A DNA stretch of 24,665 nucleotides, from NCBI RefSeq assembly GCF_000003815.2, contig NW_023365859.1, positions 1 to 24,665 of the forward strand, written 5' to 3'. Every line of letters starts with the position of its first letter. Positions within the stretch are counted from its first letter, which is position 1. Of the stretch, positions 1-7,672 are shown piece by piece. The notes under the pieces were generated by a model. The model was not told the DNA's origin, did no database searches, and saw only the letters and a list, made by a program, of their open reading frames with translations. The stretch comes from Branchiostoma floridae. Taxonomy: Eukaryota > Chordata > Leptocardii > Amphioxiformes > Branchiostomatidae. The translations under genes were made by a program, and so were the position numbers.

Positions 1-120
1 ACGTACACAACCTATCGGTTCACATTATGGACTCACAGCAGAATGCATGGCGACTCTTGGAAGGACTTGAGATAGCTATGGACTCTCAGTTACCAACATG
101 CACACACAGATAACACACAC

Positions 121-288
121 CTGTCCGCGAGGGTTGATCTTCAACACTTCGTCCGATTTGTTCTCCTTGTTGTCGAAGGAGATGTATTTGCTTGTGTAGT
201 CGGACAGTCCCTTTTCCTCCAGACAGATCATGGCGCGCCAGCAGGGGCCGCTACCAGAGCCCCAGTACAGGATTATATCAGACGCCAT
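121..288 (-). CDS. Rho-class glutathione S-transferase, first coding exon (GST-B; gene continues off the left edge)
   Basis: This exon encodes the first 56 residues of a cytosolic GST, which conjugates glutathione to electrophiles. The start codon is at 286-288 in a good context (ACC before ATG, G after). The protein begins MASDIILYWGSGSGPCWR, the rho-class N-terminal signature, and runs through EEKGLSDY to EVLKINPRGQ, which is the thioredoxin-fold beta-alpha-beta part of the glutathione site. The frame is open past Gln56, but a splice donor (CAG then GTGTGT, donor GT at 119-120) falls exactly where the homologous exon of the neighbouring gene also ends. Exon 2 must therefore start with the VPTF cis-proline segment to the left of the window. 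The exon has no defect. Family assignment is from motif recognition; theta- or zeta-like GSTs are less likely because of the YWGSGS..CWR motif. Confidence 0.88.
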
Positions 289-363
289 GGTTAGGAAATG
301 CAGACGAACTTTTCCTCACAGAAGGACAGGTGTGTTTGTGTGTAACGTAGTATTGGCGCTACA

Positions 364-370
364 TTATATA
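364..370 (-). promoter_or_regulatory. TATA-like box of GST-B
   Basis: On the minus strand this reads TATATAA, 76-82 bases upstream of the GST-B start codon. It would place transcription start near 335-340 and give a short 5' leader of about 50 bases. The call is based on motif and position only. Confidence 0.45.
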
Positions 371-429
371 GTAGTAACAGGAACACGTGACCAAGAGTAA
401 ACGTTAGATTTCAGTCTCTGTGTGGTAAA

Positions 430-439
430 GTGACCTAGC
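430..439 (+). promoter_or_regulatory. Antioxidant response element-like core (GTGACCTAGC)
   Basis: The sequence matches RTGACNNNGC, the ARE core bound by CNC-bZIP/small Maf dimers, about 142 bases upstream of the GST-B start codon. A single match could be chance, but two related bZIP motifs lie within the next 125 bases. Confidence 0.4.
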
Positions 440-486
440 GGTCAATATGCGTGGGATTGCAGCGGTGAACGAAATGGGATGTGTCA

Positions 487-493
487 TGACTCA
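487..493 (+). promoter_or_regulatory. AP-1-like site TGACTCA
   Basis: This is an exact TPA-response/AP-1 heptamer about 200 bases upstream of the GST-B start. It lacks the GC extension of a full ARE on either side. Confidence 0.4.
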
Positions 494-550
494 TGGGACA
501 AACACATCGCGCTCTCCGCTGTTTGTTTTGGCTAATTAGACAGCACAGAA

Positions 551-561
551 TGCTGAGTCAT
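551..561 (-). promoter_or_regulatory. NF-E2 / antioxidant response element (ATGACTCAGCA)
   Basis: On the minus strand ATGACTCAGCA is an exact ARE core and on the plus strand TGCTGAGTCAT is an exact NF-E2 site. It lies 263 bases upstream of the GST-B start codon. GST genes are classic targets of Nrf/CNC-Maf factors in animals, so a functional role is plausible but inferred. Confidence 0.55.
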
Positions 562-1125
562 TTACAAAACAGATTACAGATGATGTACCCAGGCTGTGCC
601 CCGCCCACCATACATCACCTGCTAGCTGTCACTTTAACAATACTTCACGCAATATGTCACATGATCAAGGAACTTTTAGGTCTATCCTTGTCAACAGGCC
701 CAGAGTGCTCTTTGGTTACTTATGCCATCAAAGAACAGGACACTGTCTAGTCATGCTTTACTACCTTCATCAATATTTACTCTTGGCGAGGCAATCAAAC
801 TATGAACAGGATAACTAGTGTGCAGCTATGCATACCGTGTCCGTGGTTGTCATGGAAATGATTTTGCTAGCTCCCCTGCATTACCCCAAAGCCCCCCGCC
901 CCAGGTAAAATCCTAATACACTCTTATCAATGCCACATGGCTGAATTGTTTCTATTTATGCAGACAGAATTGACATAACTGCTGACATCAGCAAGTTGCC
1001 AGGGAAACAATGATCCAGGGGTTGATTTTTCTGCTCATAGTCAGCTACCTGGATTTACACTGTACTTTATTCTACCTCCAACCTCAGACTAAAGGCCTTT
1101 GCTCTTGGCCATTCCATTTTGAACA
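562..1125. other. Intergenic sequence between GST-B promoter region and a 66-bp duplication
   Basis: I see no convincing gene or structured repeat here. The short open frames on both strands lack codon structure or recognisable motifs. Confidence 0.4.
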
Positions 1126-1131
1126 TTGGGT

Positions 1132-1263
1132 CAGAAAATTCAAGGACAGGTCCAGCCGTCATAATGAATCCAATAACAGTCTCCGGCGCCACAGAAGCGG
1201 AGTTTTCAGGGACAGGGCCAAACGTCATGGTGCATCCAACAACGGTCGCTGTCATTAATCCGC
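1132..1263. repeat. 66-bp tandem duplication, two copies, open on both strands
   Basis: Two adjacent copies with a 66-base period share GGACAGG, CCA, CGTCAT, ATCCAA and CGGTC/CAGTC blocks, at about 65% identity by eye. The period is a multiple of three and both strands stay open through it. The plus-strand frame contains two 22-residue repeats (TGPAVIMNP / TGPNVMVHP). No splice context or family match was recognised, so this is listed as a repeat and not a gene. Confidence 0.5.
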
Positions 1264-1647
1264 CAGGAGGCGCTATTGAACGTGCAGCACCATGGCCATA
1301 TCATTATCATGCAGTCCCTGTAATGCAATACCCATCTTACACCCCTCAATATACTCCAAGTCTCTATTTATCTCTAGGTATTTGGCAAATGAAAATGGTA
1401 GGTTTTGTGCCGAGGTGTACATCGGGACCATTTGAGGTCTCATCAAGACCTACAAAAATTTCATCAAATATCATCATTTTAATCATGTCAATCCACCTCG
1501 GCATTCTCGGGTTAAGTTGTTCACATACATGCACAGAGACACACGAGCAGGGTTGTAGCCAGCCTGAAATCATTTTCAGTCCCCTTGATTTTGAATGGGA
1601 ATCCTATCGAGCACCGAAGGCATGGCGTGACGTTGCGTATCATTTCT

Positions 1648-1689
1648 AGAGGGTCTTGGTCCCAGAAAATTTTAAAATCAAGACCCTCT
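1648..1689. repeat. Hairpin with perfect 11-bp stem
   Basis: AGAGGGTCTTG at 1648-1658 is the exact reverse complement of 1679-1689, with a 20-base AT-rich loop. It may be a remnant of an inverted-repeat element. There is no evidence of a terminator function. Confidence 0.5.
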
Positions 1690-1771
1690 GAAACACTATT
1701 TCCTGCATTTTGAGGTGCAAATTTTGCTTGTAGACTAAGCTGTTCAATGGCATCTGTTTTGGTAAAGAACA

Positions 1772-1970
1772 CATACGAGCGATCGCGATGATGTCACGGT
1801 GACGCAGTGGTAGGCATAAAGCAGGTGTTTAGCAAAAGATTGATCAACATATCAACCAGTAATTTGATCTGTAATTTGAATATCAATTTATAATCCAATC
1901 TACTGACGTCCTGGGAGGCAATATCCGTCGAATACTCCGGATATAAATAACAACAGCGATCGCTCGTATG
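1772..1970. mobile_element. 199-bp MITE with perfect 15-bp terminal inverted repeats
   Basis: CATACGAGCGATCGC at 1772-1786 is the exact reverse complement of 1956-1970. The interior is AT-rich and carries no coding capacity. A TA dinucleotide lies inside both ends (CA-TA-CGAG and CTCG-TA-TG), so a TA-target, mariner-like origin is possible, but the true end cannot be fixed from one copy. It lies between the two GST genes. Confidence 0.6.
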
Positions 1971-2155
1971 GGTTTCAGTTTTTTTATATCATTACATATC
2001 AGTTTTGTCTGTCCCAGGGGACGGAATGGGGAAAATTTTTTCAGTCCCCAGCTGCAAAATTCCTTCAAAGGACTGAAGGACAGGTGCTGCACACGAGCCT
2101 CGAAACTTAACCTTGGTGAAAGTAACTATCACATACAGACATTAGTTGATATCGT

Positions 2156-2161
2156 TTTATT
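2156..2161 (-). terminator. Poly(A) signal of GST-A
   Basis: AATAAA on the minus strand, about 90 bases past the GST-A stop codon. This gives a short 3' untranslated region. Confidence 0.6.
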
Positions 2162-2250
2162 TGTCAGTATCAGTGATTTCTTGAGCCTATGATGAATGTC
2201 CCAGCTGCTGTGACGATAACACAGCCGCCAGACGCCCTGGTTGTGAGTCA

Positions 2251-2334
2251 TCACGCGTCTTTCATCAGGTCTGGAGCAGGTGTGGTCTGCCAGTGAGGTG
2301 GCCAGGACGTCTTCACCGAGGGACGTTCCTTCAG
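2251..2334 (-). CDS. Rho-class GST, terminal coding exon (GST-A)
   Basis: This exon encodes 27 residues plus a stop (TGA at 2251-2253): LKERPSVKTSWPPHW, then a variable tail ending LMKDA. The ERPS-x-K-x-SWPPxW segment is the rho-class C-terminal signature that closes the helical domain. The acceptor is GACAG before CTG (AG at 2335-2336), entered in phase 0, which fits a preceding exon ending in YYERV. The donor of that exon is hidden by the 2407-2521 gap. The exon is intact. Confidence 0.85.
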   Translation of the reverse strand: MKERPSVKTSWPPHWQTTPAPDLMKDA

Positions 2335-2406
2335 CTGTCACAAGTTCCATGAAAAAGACAAGTAATGAGGTTCTGTTCGATACAATGAGTCGCAAGTAAA
2401 TAGTTA

Positions 2407-2521
2407 NNNNNNNNNNNNNNNNNNNNNNNNNNNNNNNNNNNNNNNNNNNNNNNNNNNNNNNNNNNNNNNNNNNNNNNNNNNNNNNNNNNNNNNNNNNNNN
2501 NNNNNNNNNNNNNNNNNNNNN
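2407..2521. other. Assembly gap (115 N)
   Basis: This run of N falls between the last two GST-A exons and hides the donor of the penultimate exon and part of the final intron. Confidence 0.95.
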
Positions 2522-2657
2522 CCCGTTCATAGTAACTGGCCAGACAAGGAAAGCGTTCCTTCAGAGGTAGCTGGTTGCGCACGACGAAGGCAAGCATCGG
2601 GAACAGCGAGGTATCAGCCAGGGTGAAGTCTTTCCCAGCTATGTAGGAGTCGCCATG
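2522..2657 (-). CDS. Rho-class GST, penultimate exon, 3' end in gap (GST-A)
   Basis: The visible 136 bases encode HGDSYIAGKDFTLADTSLFP, then PMLAFVV, PLKERFPCL and SYYER. The AGKDFTLAD segment contains the N-capping box (FTLAD) at the start of helix 6, a structural hallmark of the all-helical GST C-terminal domain. The acceptor is CTGCAG before CAT (AG at 2658-2659), phase 0. The last visible base begins the Val codon that should end the exon, and the 115-bp gap hides its donor. Confidence 0.85.
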
Positions 2658-2893
2658 CTGCAGACGTACGGGAGAAATGGTCAGACAGTTTGTATTTTCA
2701 CAACATCTAGGGGCATCGTGCTATGGGCAATACCTACTTGTTGTAGGAGATTCTTTATCCTGTATAACATGTCATTACCTCCATTTGGAACGTTCTATCC
2801 GTAAAGGTAGCGTTACAGTGTCGGGTGCCGCAAATTCAAAAGCAGCTCAGGATCTTCAAACTAATATATCTAATAGTAACGTTTTTTTTTATT

Positions 2894-3530
2894 NNNNNNN
2901 NNNNNNNNNNNNNNNNNNNNNNNNNNNNNNNNNNNNNNNNNNNNNNNNNNNNNNNNNNNNNNNNNNNNNNNNNNNNNNNNNNNNNNNNNNNNNNNNNNNN
3001 NNNNNNNNNNNNNNNNNNNNNNNNNNNNNNNNNNNNNNNNNNNNNNNNNNNNNNNNNNNNNNNNNNNNNNNNNNNNNNNNNNNNNNNNNNNNNNNNNNNN
3101 NNNNNNNNNNNNNNNNNNNNNNNNNNNNNNNNNNNNNNNNNNNNNNNNNNNNNNNNNNNNNNNNNNNNNNNNNNNNNNNNNNNNNNNNNNNNNNNNNNNN
3201 NNNNNNNNNNNNNNNNNNNNNNNNNNNNNNNNNNNNNNNNNNNNNNNNNNNNNNNNNNNNNNNNNNNNNNNNNNNNNNNNNNNNNNNNNNNNNNNNNNNN
3301 NNNNNNNNNNNNNNNNNNNNNNNNNNNNNNNNNNNNNNNNNNNNNNNNNNNNNNNNNNNNNNNNNNNNNNNNNNNNNNNNNNNNNNNNNNNNNNNNNNNN
3401 NNNNNNNNNNNNNNNNNNNNNNNNNNNNNNNNNNNNNNNNNNNNNNNNNNNNNNNNNNNNNNNNNNNNNNNNNNNNNNNNNNNNNNNNNNNNNNNNNNNN
3501 NNNNNNNNNNNNNNNNNNNNNNNNNNNNNN
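2894..3530. other. Assembly gap (637 N), likely holding the missing middle exon(s) of GST-A
   Basis: Between exon 2 (ends ...CLYLE) and the penultimate exon (begins HGDSYIAGK), a rho-class GST needs about 75 residues. I find none of them in the readable sequence between 2658 and 4722, so this gap is the only room left. That is an inference from family length. Confidence 0.6.
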
Positions 3531-3677
3531 GTTTTTAATGATGCTTCTGCTGAAAATCCAAGCGACGCAGATTTAAAAATAAACGAACGAGAATTGAAGA
3601 CACGACGTGAAGGATTTGACAATCATACTATGAAGGTGGAACTCACTTCACCATTTTACATCTAAATCTTTGTTTTA

Positions 3678-4597
3678 GCCCTATTCAGACCCGGCTTTTG
3701 AGGTCCTCCACTTCTAAGTCCTATAACTTTTGAACGACGTGTCGTATGGCCACCAAATTTTTAGGAAATGATAGACATAATATCTGACAAGCATAAGACG
3801 TTTGACGTTACTATGACGTATATATGACGTAATTATGACGTCATCAATTTGTTTGTATTGGCCGAACCCATGAAAAAGGGGTATTCTCAGAAACTTTTAC
3901 GTTTTGCTCCAAAAATGTAACAGCAAGAGCAGATAGAATTATAATGTTTGTTACGACTTGCGTTGCCAATTGCACCATCAATGACGTCAAAATGACGTCA
4001 TAAAATGACGTCATGCACATCTTAGATACCAGTTAGGCTCCGCCATATTATATCCACCATCTTGAATTTTAAAAAATACTTTTTTTGCAACAAATAATCA
4101 CAAAATGCAATGGAAATAGACTAAATACATTCATTTAGCTGGTTTTTGATGAAAAAATACCAGGTAGTTACAAATTCAATGGGATAATAAGCTAGTTATT
4201 CTTGATCTGGCCATACGGTCCGCCATCTTGGATTTTGGGCTGATGACGTCATCAAATTAGCATAATTCATGCATATCTAATTATGTAAGATATTCTAAAT
4301 AACATAAGATTTTATTAATGTAACAAAATAGCAGTAACATAGCAAATAAACGTGAAAAATATATTGTTAGAACCGTAATTAGCGATTTTGGCATAAATGC
4401 CTTTCAACAAACGGTTGCCATGGCAACACGAAAAACCTGAAAATTTGTCAAACTTCGTGAAATTGCTGTCAACAATATTTTAGGAGAACTCACCAAATTT
4501 GGTGGCTTTAGCATAAGCTGTTCTGGCGTTATAGGCGCCATTTCAAAGTTGGCGCAGGCCTCAAAAGCCGCCCCCCCCCCTCCGGTCTGAATAGGAT
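3678..4597. mobile_element. Non-autonomous inverted-repeat transposon (about 920 bp) in an intron of GST-A
   Basis: The ends are inverted copies: CCTATTCAGACC at 3680-3691 pairs with 4584-4595, and CGGCTTTTGAGG at 3692-3703 pairs with 4559-4570. The right end differs by a C-rich insert at 4571-4583. Flanking TTA occurs on both sides (3675-3677 and 4597-4599). This allows a TA duplication (mariner-like) or a TTA duplication (PIF/Harbinger-like), and end lengths match better with TA. The interior is AT-rich and non-coding, with recurring CGCCATCTTG-type blocks and many TGACGTCA palindromes. Confidence 0.7.
3836..4251. promoter_or_regulatory. Five perfect CRE/ATF palindromes TGACGTCA inside the MITE
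   Basis: Exact TGACGTCA octamers lie at 3836-3843, 3982-3989, 3993-4000, 4006-4013 and 4244-4251, with three TGACGT half-type sites at about 3803-3830. Palindromic CRE is the consensus for CREB/ATF dimers. They may equally be internal repeats of the element with no host function. Confidence 0.5.
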
Positions 4598-4722
4598 TAA
4601 TACTTACTGAGGCAAATTTGTGATCACAAATACATGTATAAACTGAACTGCAGGGATCCCAGCATTTCTACCAAACCAGCCGTTATACATTATGACTTCA
4701 CACATCTGACATCTTTACTTAC

Positions 4723-4788
4723 CTCCAGGTACAGACAGACCCCAAGTGACTCGTTCACGACGGCATCTCCATGCTTAAAGGTAGGCAC
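4723..4788 (-). CDS. Rho-class GST, exon 2 (GST-A)
   Basis: This 22-codon exon encodes VPTFKHGD, AVVNES and LGVCLYLE. VP is the conserved cis-proline turn that binds the glutathione backbone, and the Glu-Ser of NES is the family's gamma-glutamyl-binding pair. Both borders are clean: acceptor CTACAG before GTG (AG at 4789-4790) and donor GAG then GTAAGT (GT at 4721-4722). The phase joins directly to NPRGQ of exon 1 about 580 bases upstream. It is intact and shows no decay, unlike exon 1. Confidence 0.9.
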
Positions 4789-4860
4789 CTGTAGATATAG
4801 ATATGGCGATACGGGTAAATCATCGATCTACTCTAAAGATTCTAGCAAGTCACCCATGTA

Positions 4861-5370
4861 GTAGTTTACAAGATCACTGTGATGATTTTGATCGCTTTCA
4901 ACCGATTGATAATAGGAGACACCATCGCAAAGGAAGCTCACAAACTTTGAGAAAGAAACACTGTCTCTGATTGAGAAATAGTCTGTGACAGTAAATAAAT
5001 AGCCACACCCAGCTCATATGTACCAGGATCATTCAAAAATCTGCCTGTCACTTATGACTGAATTGAAAGTTATATATTTCTATATTACTGGTCATTACTG
5101 TTGATCAAGTTGGCTGACCAGCAACGATGTAAACACTTCCTTCATGTATCTAGTCGATACTGGCAAGAAAGGACTAGTTTCAAGGCATCGAGATGACACC
5201 TTGAACAAAAGAACACCCCTAGTTCTCTCTGTTTCTTTTTCTCTTTTTTTTACAATCCAGTTTCCATTTAACGTTTTGGTTCTCGATTTTTTTATCATGT
5301 AACTTAAGCAGCTTCTCTGACCACGCCACATCAGGATTTTAGAAAAACAGACCAAAAAAAACAAGTCTAC
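4861..5370. other. Intron 1 of GST-A
   Basis: This is the intron between exons 1 and 2 of GST-A. It is AT-rich with a T-run near 5228-5250. I see no other feature in it. Confidence 0.5.
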
Positions 5371-5463
5371 CTGACCACGGGGATTGATCTTCAACACTTC
5401 TTCCGTCTTGTGCTCTCGCTTCTGAAAGGAAAGAAACTTGCTGTTGTAGCCTGACAGTCCCTT
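5371..5463 (-). pseudogene. Rho-class GST exon 1, 3' half only (GST-A), interrupted by a fold-back segment
   Basis: Thirty-one codons match the second half of the GST-B first exon: KGLSGYNSKFLSF, then EEVLKINPRGQ, with a donor after CAG (GT at 5369-5370) at the same point as in GST-B. Upstream of Lys-Gly-Leu the similarity stops abruptly. The expected start, YWGSGS and CWR segments are absent, and the sequence instead enters a 47-bp inverted repeat at 5463. The frame stays open for a while beyond, with unrelated residues. The gene is either broken by an insertion or inversion, uses a different upstream exon, or is misassembled. The downstream exons look intact, so any break may be recent or an assembly artefact. 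Confidence 0.6.
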
Positions 5464-6239
5464 CTTCGACAAATCATTATCCCTTAACACGAGTTCAAGG
5501 CCACAGCAAGACCATAGACACGTATGGTTTAATATTCCAGTCAAAAGCCTAATACAATGTATTTGGGGCGAATACAATGTATTCCAGGGCCTAATACAAT
5601 GTATTCCTCTAATACAATGTGTTACATCCACTGTATTACTCAAATACAATGTATTACAGGTTCAAATACAATGTATTTCACGGATACAATGTATTCCAGG
5701 GGCAAAATACATTGTAGTGAGCCCAATACAATGTAGTGAGCCCAGTACAATGTAGTGAGCCCAATGCACTGTAGTGAGTCCGATACACTGTACTGATGCA
5801 AATACATTGTAGTGAGTCAATTACATTGTAGTTAGTCAAATACATTGTAGTATGTCCAATACACTGCACTGAGTCCTACACAGTATTCTGAGTCGTATAC
5901 AATGCATTTCAAAGTAAATTACATTACATGCAGTACCACTTCCCTCCGCCAGGGATGTAGCACTCCACTTGCTCAATATACAAGGGTATCATAGGGGATC
6001 TGGGTATCAGTAGGAGAAATTCGAAGAATGCCACGTGCGACGCCTGCATGCAGATACGTTTCGACTTTTTTTTCTAATTTCATGTTATATTGCTGAACAT
6101 CCATAATATACAGGGACCAACAAATACTTATTTCGCCCCACACTGATTTTTTGTGCATGTTAGAAAATGTACCAAGTGTCTGCTAAGGTACATTGCTGTG
6201 GCCTTGAACTCGTGTTAAGGGATAATGATTTTTCGAAGA
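5463..6239. mobile_element. 777-bp fold-back segment with 47-bp near-perfect inverted ends
   Basis: 5463-5509 and 6193-6239 are inverted copies that differ at one base in 47. The left end coincides with the base where GST exon 1 similarity stops. The interior holds a palindromic minisatellite and no recognisable transposase. No target-site duplication is evident and the missing 5' half of the exon is not clearly visible just beyond 6239. A fold-back element, a local inverted duplication and an assembly join therefore all remain possible. Confidence 0.5.
5550..5915. repeat. Minisatellite of about 18-bp units built on the near-palindrome ATACAATGTAT
   Basis: About 20 irregular units carry ATACAATGTAT, ATACATTGTAG or close variants, separated by short spacers. 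The left part is of the form AATACAATGTATTC and the right part of the form CAATACAATGTAGTGAGCC. Each core is a near-palindrome around AT. Part of the array translates as a low-complexity frame on the minus strand, which is an artefact. Confidence 0.75.
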
Positions 6240-6967
6240 TAAATCTATTAAAAAACGGAGCAGGATAGTACCATGGCGCATGTGGCATGTCTCAAAAGTG
6301 TATAATCGTGAAATTTGTATCATGACATGGAACGGGAAAAATAAGATCCCATTATACTCCAGAATTGCTTTACGTTGCATATTCTACACGTCAAGGAATT
6401 ATCCAATGATGGCATTATTATGAAAAGGGAAGTCACTTCGGATCCTCATTTTATATGAACGTTCATGTGCCTGTGCGTAAATATGCTTGTTACAAACCAC
6501 AGTGTACATAAAGTACATATAATCGTCACGTATTCAGAAATCATTACAGTGACCAGATCCCAGTGGCATACAACATATCCCGCAGACGCAAAATGTACAG
6601 GGTTCCCCGGTTGTTAAGTGAGTCTGTTTATGACCAGAGGTTTGACACTCAATTTTAGAACAATCGCTGTGAACAGAAGTTTTGACATTCAGAACATTTG
6701 CTGTGAAAGTCGTGACCTTTCCGTTAAACAGCAAAGGTCTCGCTATGATAACAACGTGCTCGCTATGAAAACGCTGTAACTTGACAGAAATACATCGCCG
6801 TATAGAAAAGAGTCTCATCTTTCTCGCACCTTCATGCACAGAAATGCATGTTTCTTGTACCCCTGTCATATTATATACGATCTTCGGACGTACTTCCAAA
6901 TCGCAGGAAGGTCGGCATATTTTAAGATCTTCAGAGGGACATGCGTATTTGTCACCAAAAATCTGTC
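6240..6967. other. Non-coding sequence, nothing recognised
   Basis: A 121-codon minus-strand open frame spans 6534-6899, but it shows no known motif. Its underlying DNA has a diverged internal tandem repeat near 6640-6712 (TTTGACA..CAGAACA..GCTGTGAA). I do not call a gene. Confidence 0.35.
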
Positions 6968-7668
6968 TCTGTCGACGTCACATTTAAGCGAGGCTCGTGT
7001 GATCGACGGTGAATAAATCTATGATAATAAAGCTCCCATGAATTCTTGCACGCGGCCAAGGTAACACAAGACGTTTCCAAAGAAGGCAAAAGATCAATAA
7101 ATGTTGCTTATTTAGTTGTCGAAATCTTTTTAACGAATGAATGGAATGCGCGGACATAAATAGAAATGACACAAGAAAGGAAAGTATATCACAAAGCTAG
7201 CCTACTTACTACCACAGGGGCCACAATGTTAGAATTACCCTCACATTCCCAAAAATTCAATATTTGTAAACAATCGGAAGTCGGGCGATCGTCGCCCGAA
7301 CGTCTCCCAACTGATGGGCATTCTCCATCCGAATTGCTCTCGATGATTAATAACTAGATCTGTGCTGGATTGACGCACGACTATCAATCGAATGTCGACC
7401 GATAACCTTGTGAGGTACGCACCATTTCCACGCACGATGTCCGACTCCTCGGTAACGAGCTCTGCGATCTCAGAGATCTCTTGCGACTTATCGCTTATTT
7501 TAAGAACATGTTTCACTGCACCGCGACCATCGTACGACCCCTGAAAATCGCCGGCGATCCCGAAAAGTCGCGGGATGATCGTGAGAACATCGGACGTCTT
7601 ACTCACGAAAATGTCATTTAAAGCTCGCAGAAACGTCGTCCGAATGATTTTCGCGTAGTGTGACAGGG
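6968..7668. mobile_element. Diverged copy of an inverted-repeat DNA transposon (left copy of the nest)
   Basis: 6972-7360 is a diverged direct copy of 7914-8250 (shared blocks GTAACACAAGACGTT, GGCAAAAGATCAATA, CCACAATGT, AGAATTACCCTCA). 7379-7570 is a direct copy of 8883-9037 and an inverted copy of 9708-9925. It ends at TGTGACAGGGG near 7669, resembling the terminal motif of the adjacent element. The internal portion with the MADF-like gene is missing, so this looks like a deletion derivative. A 121-codon minus-strand frame here (7241-7606) is repeat sequence, also seen inverted near 9.7 kb. Confidence 0.6.
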
Positions 7669-7672
7669 GTAT

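Noticed and set aside
1119-1649. 176-codon plus-strand open frame
   Set aside because: It starts in the 66-bp duplication and runs through low-information sequence and half of a hairpin. There is no domain, signal or splice support.
1796-1820. tRNA A-box-like sequence (TGACGCAGTGG) suggesting a SINE
   Set aside because: No B box or tRNA fold follows, and the sequence lies inside the 199-bp MITE.
2677-3622. Open frames of 237-299 codons over the 2894-3530 gap
   Set aside because: They are mostly undefined residues from N and carry no evidence of coding.
5095-5649. A 184-codon frame joining GST exon 1 to upstream sequence as one exon
   Set aside because: Only 31 codons match GST. The 5' part is inverted-repeat and minisatellite sequence and the 3' part is intron after the donor.
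6534-6899. 121-codon minus-strand open frame
   Set aside because: No motif was recognised, and the underlying DNA has a diverged tandem repeat. It is too weak to call.
7241-7606. 121-codon minus-strand frame similar to a plus-strand frame at 9697-9924
   Set aside because: The similarity is due to inverted copies of a non-coding part of a DNA transposon, not to a protein family.
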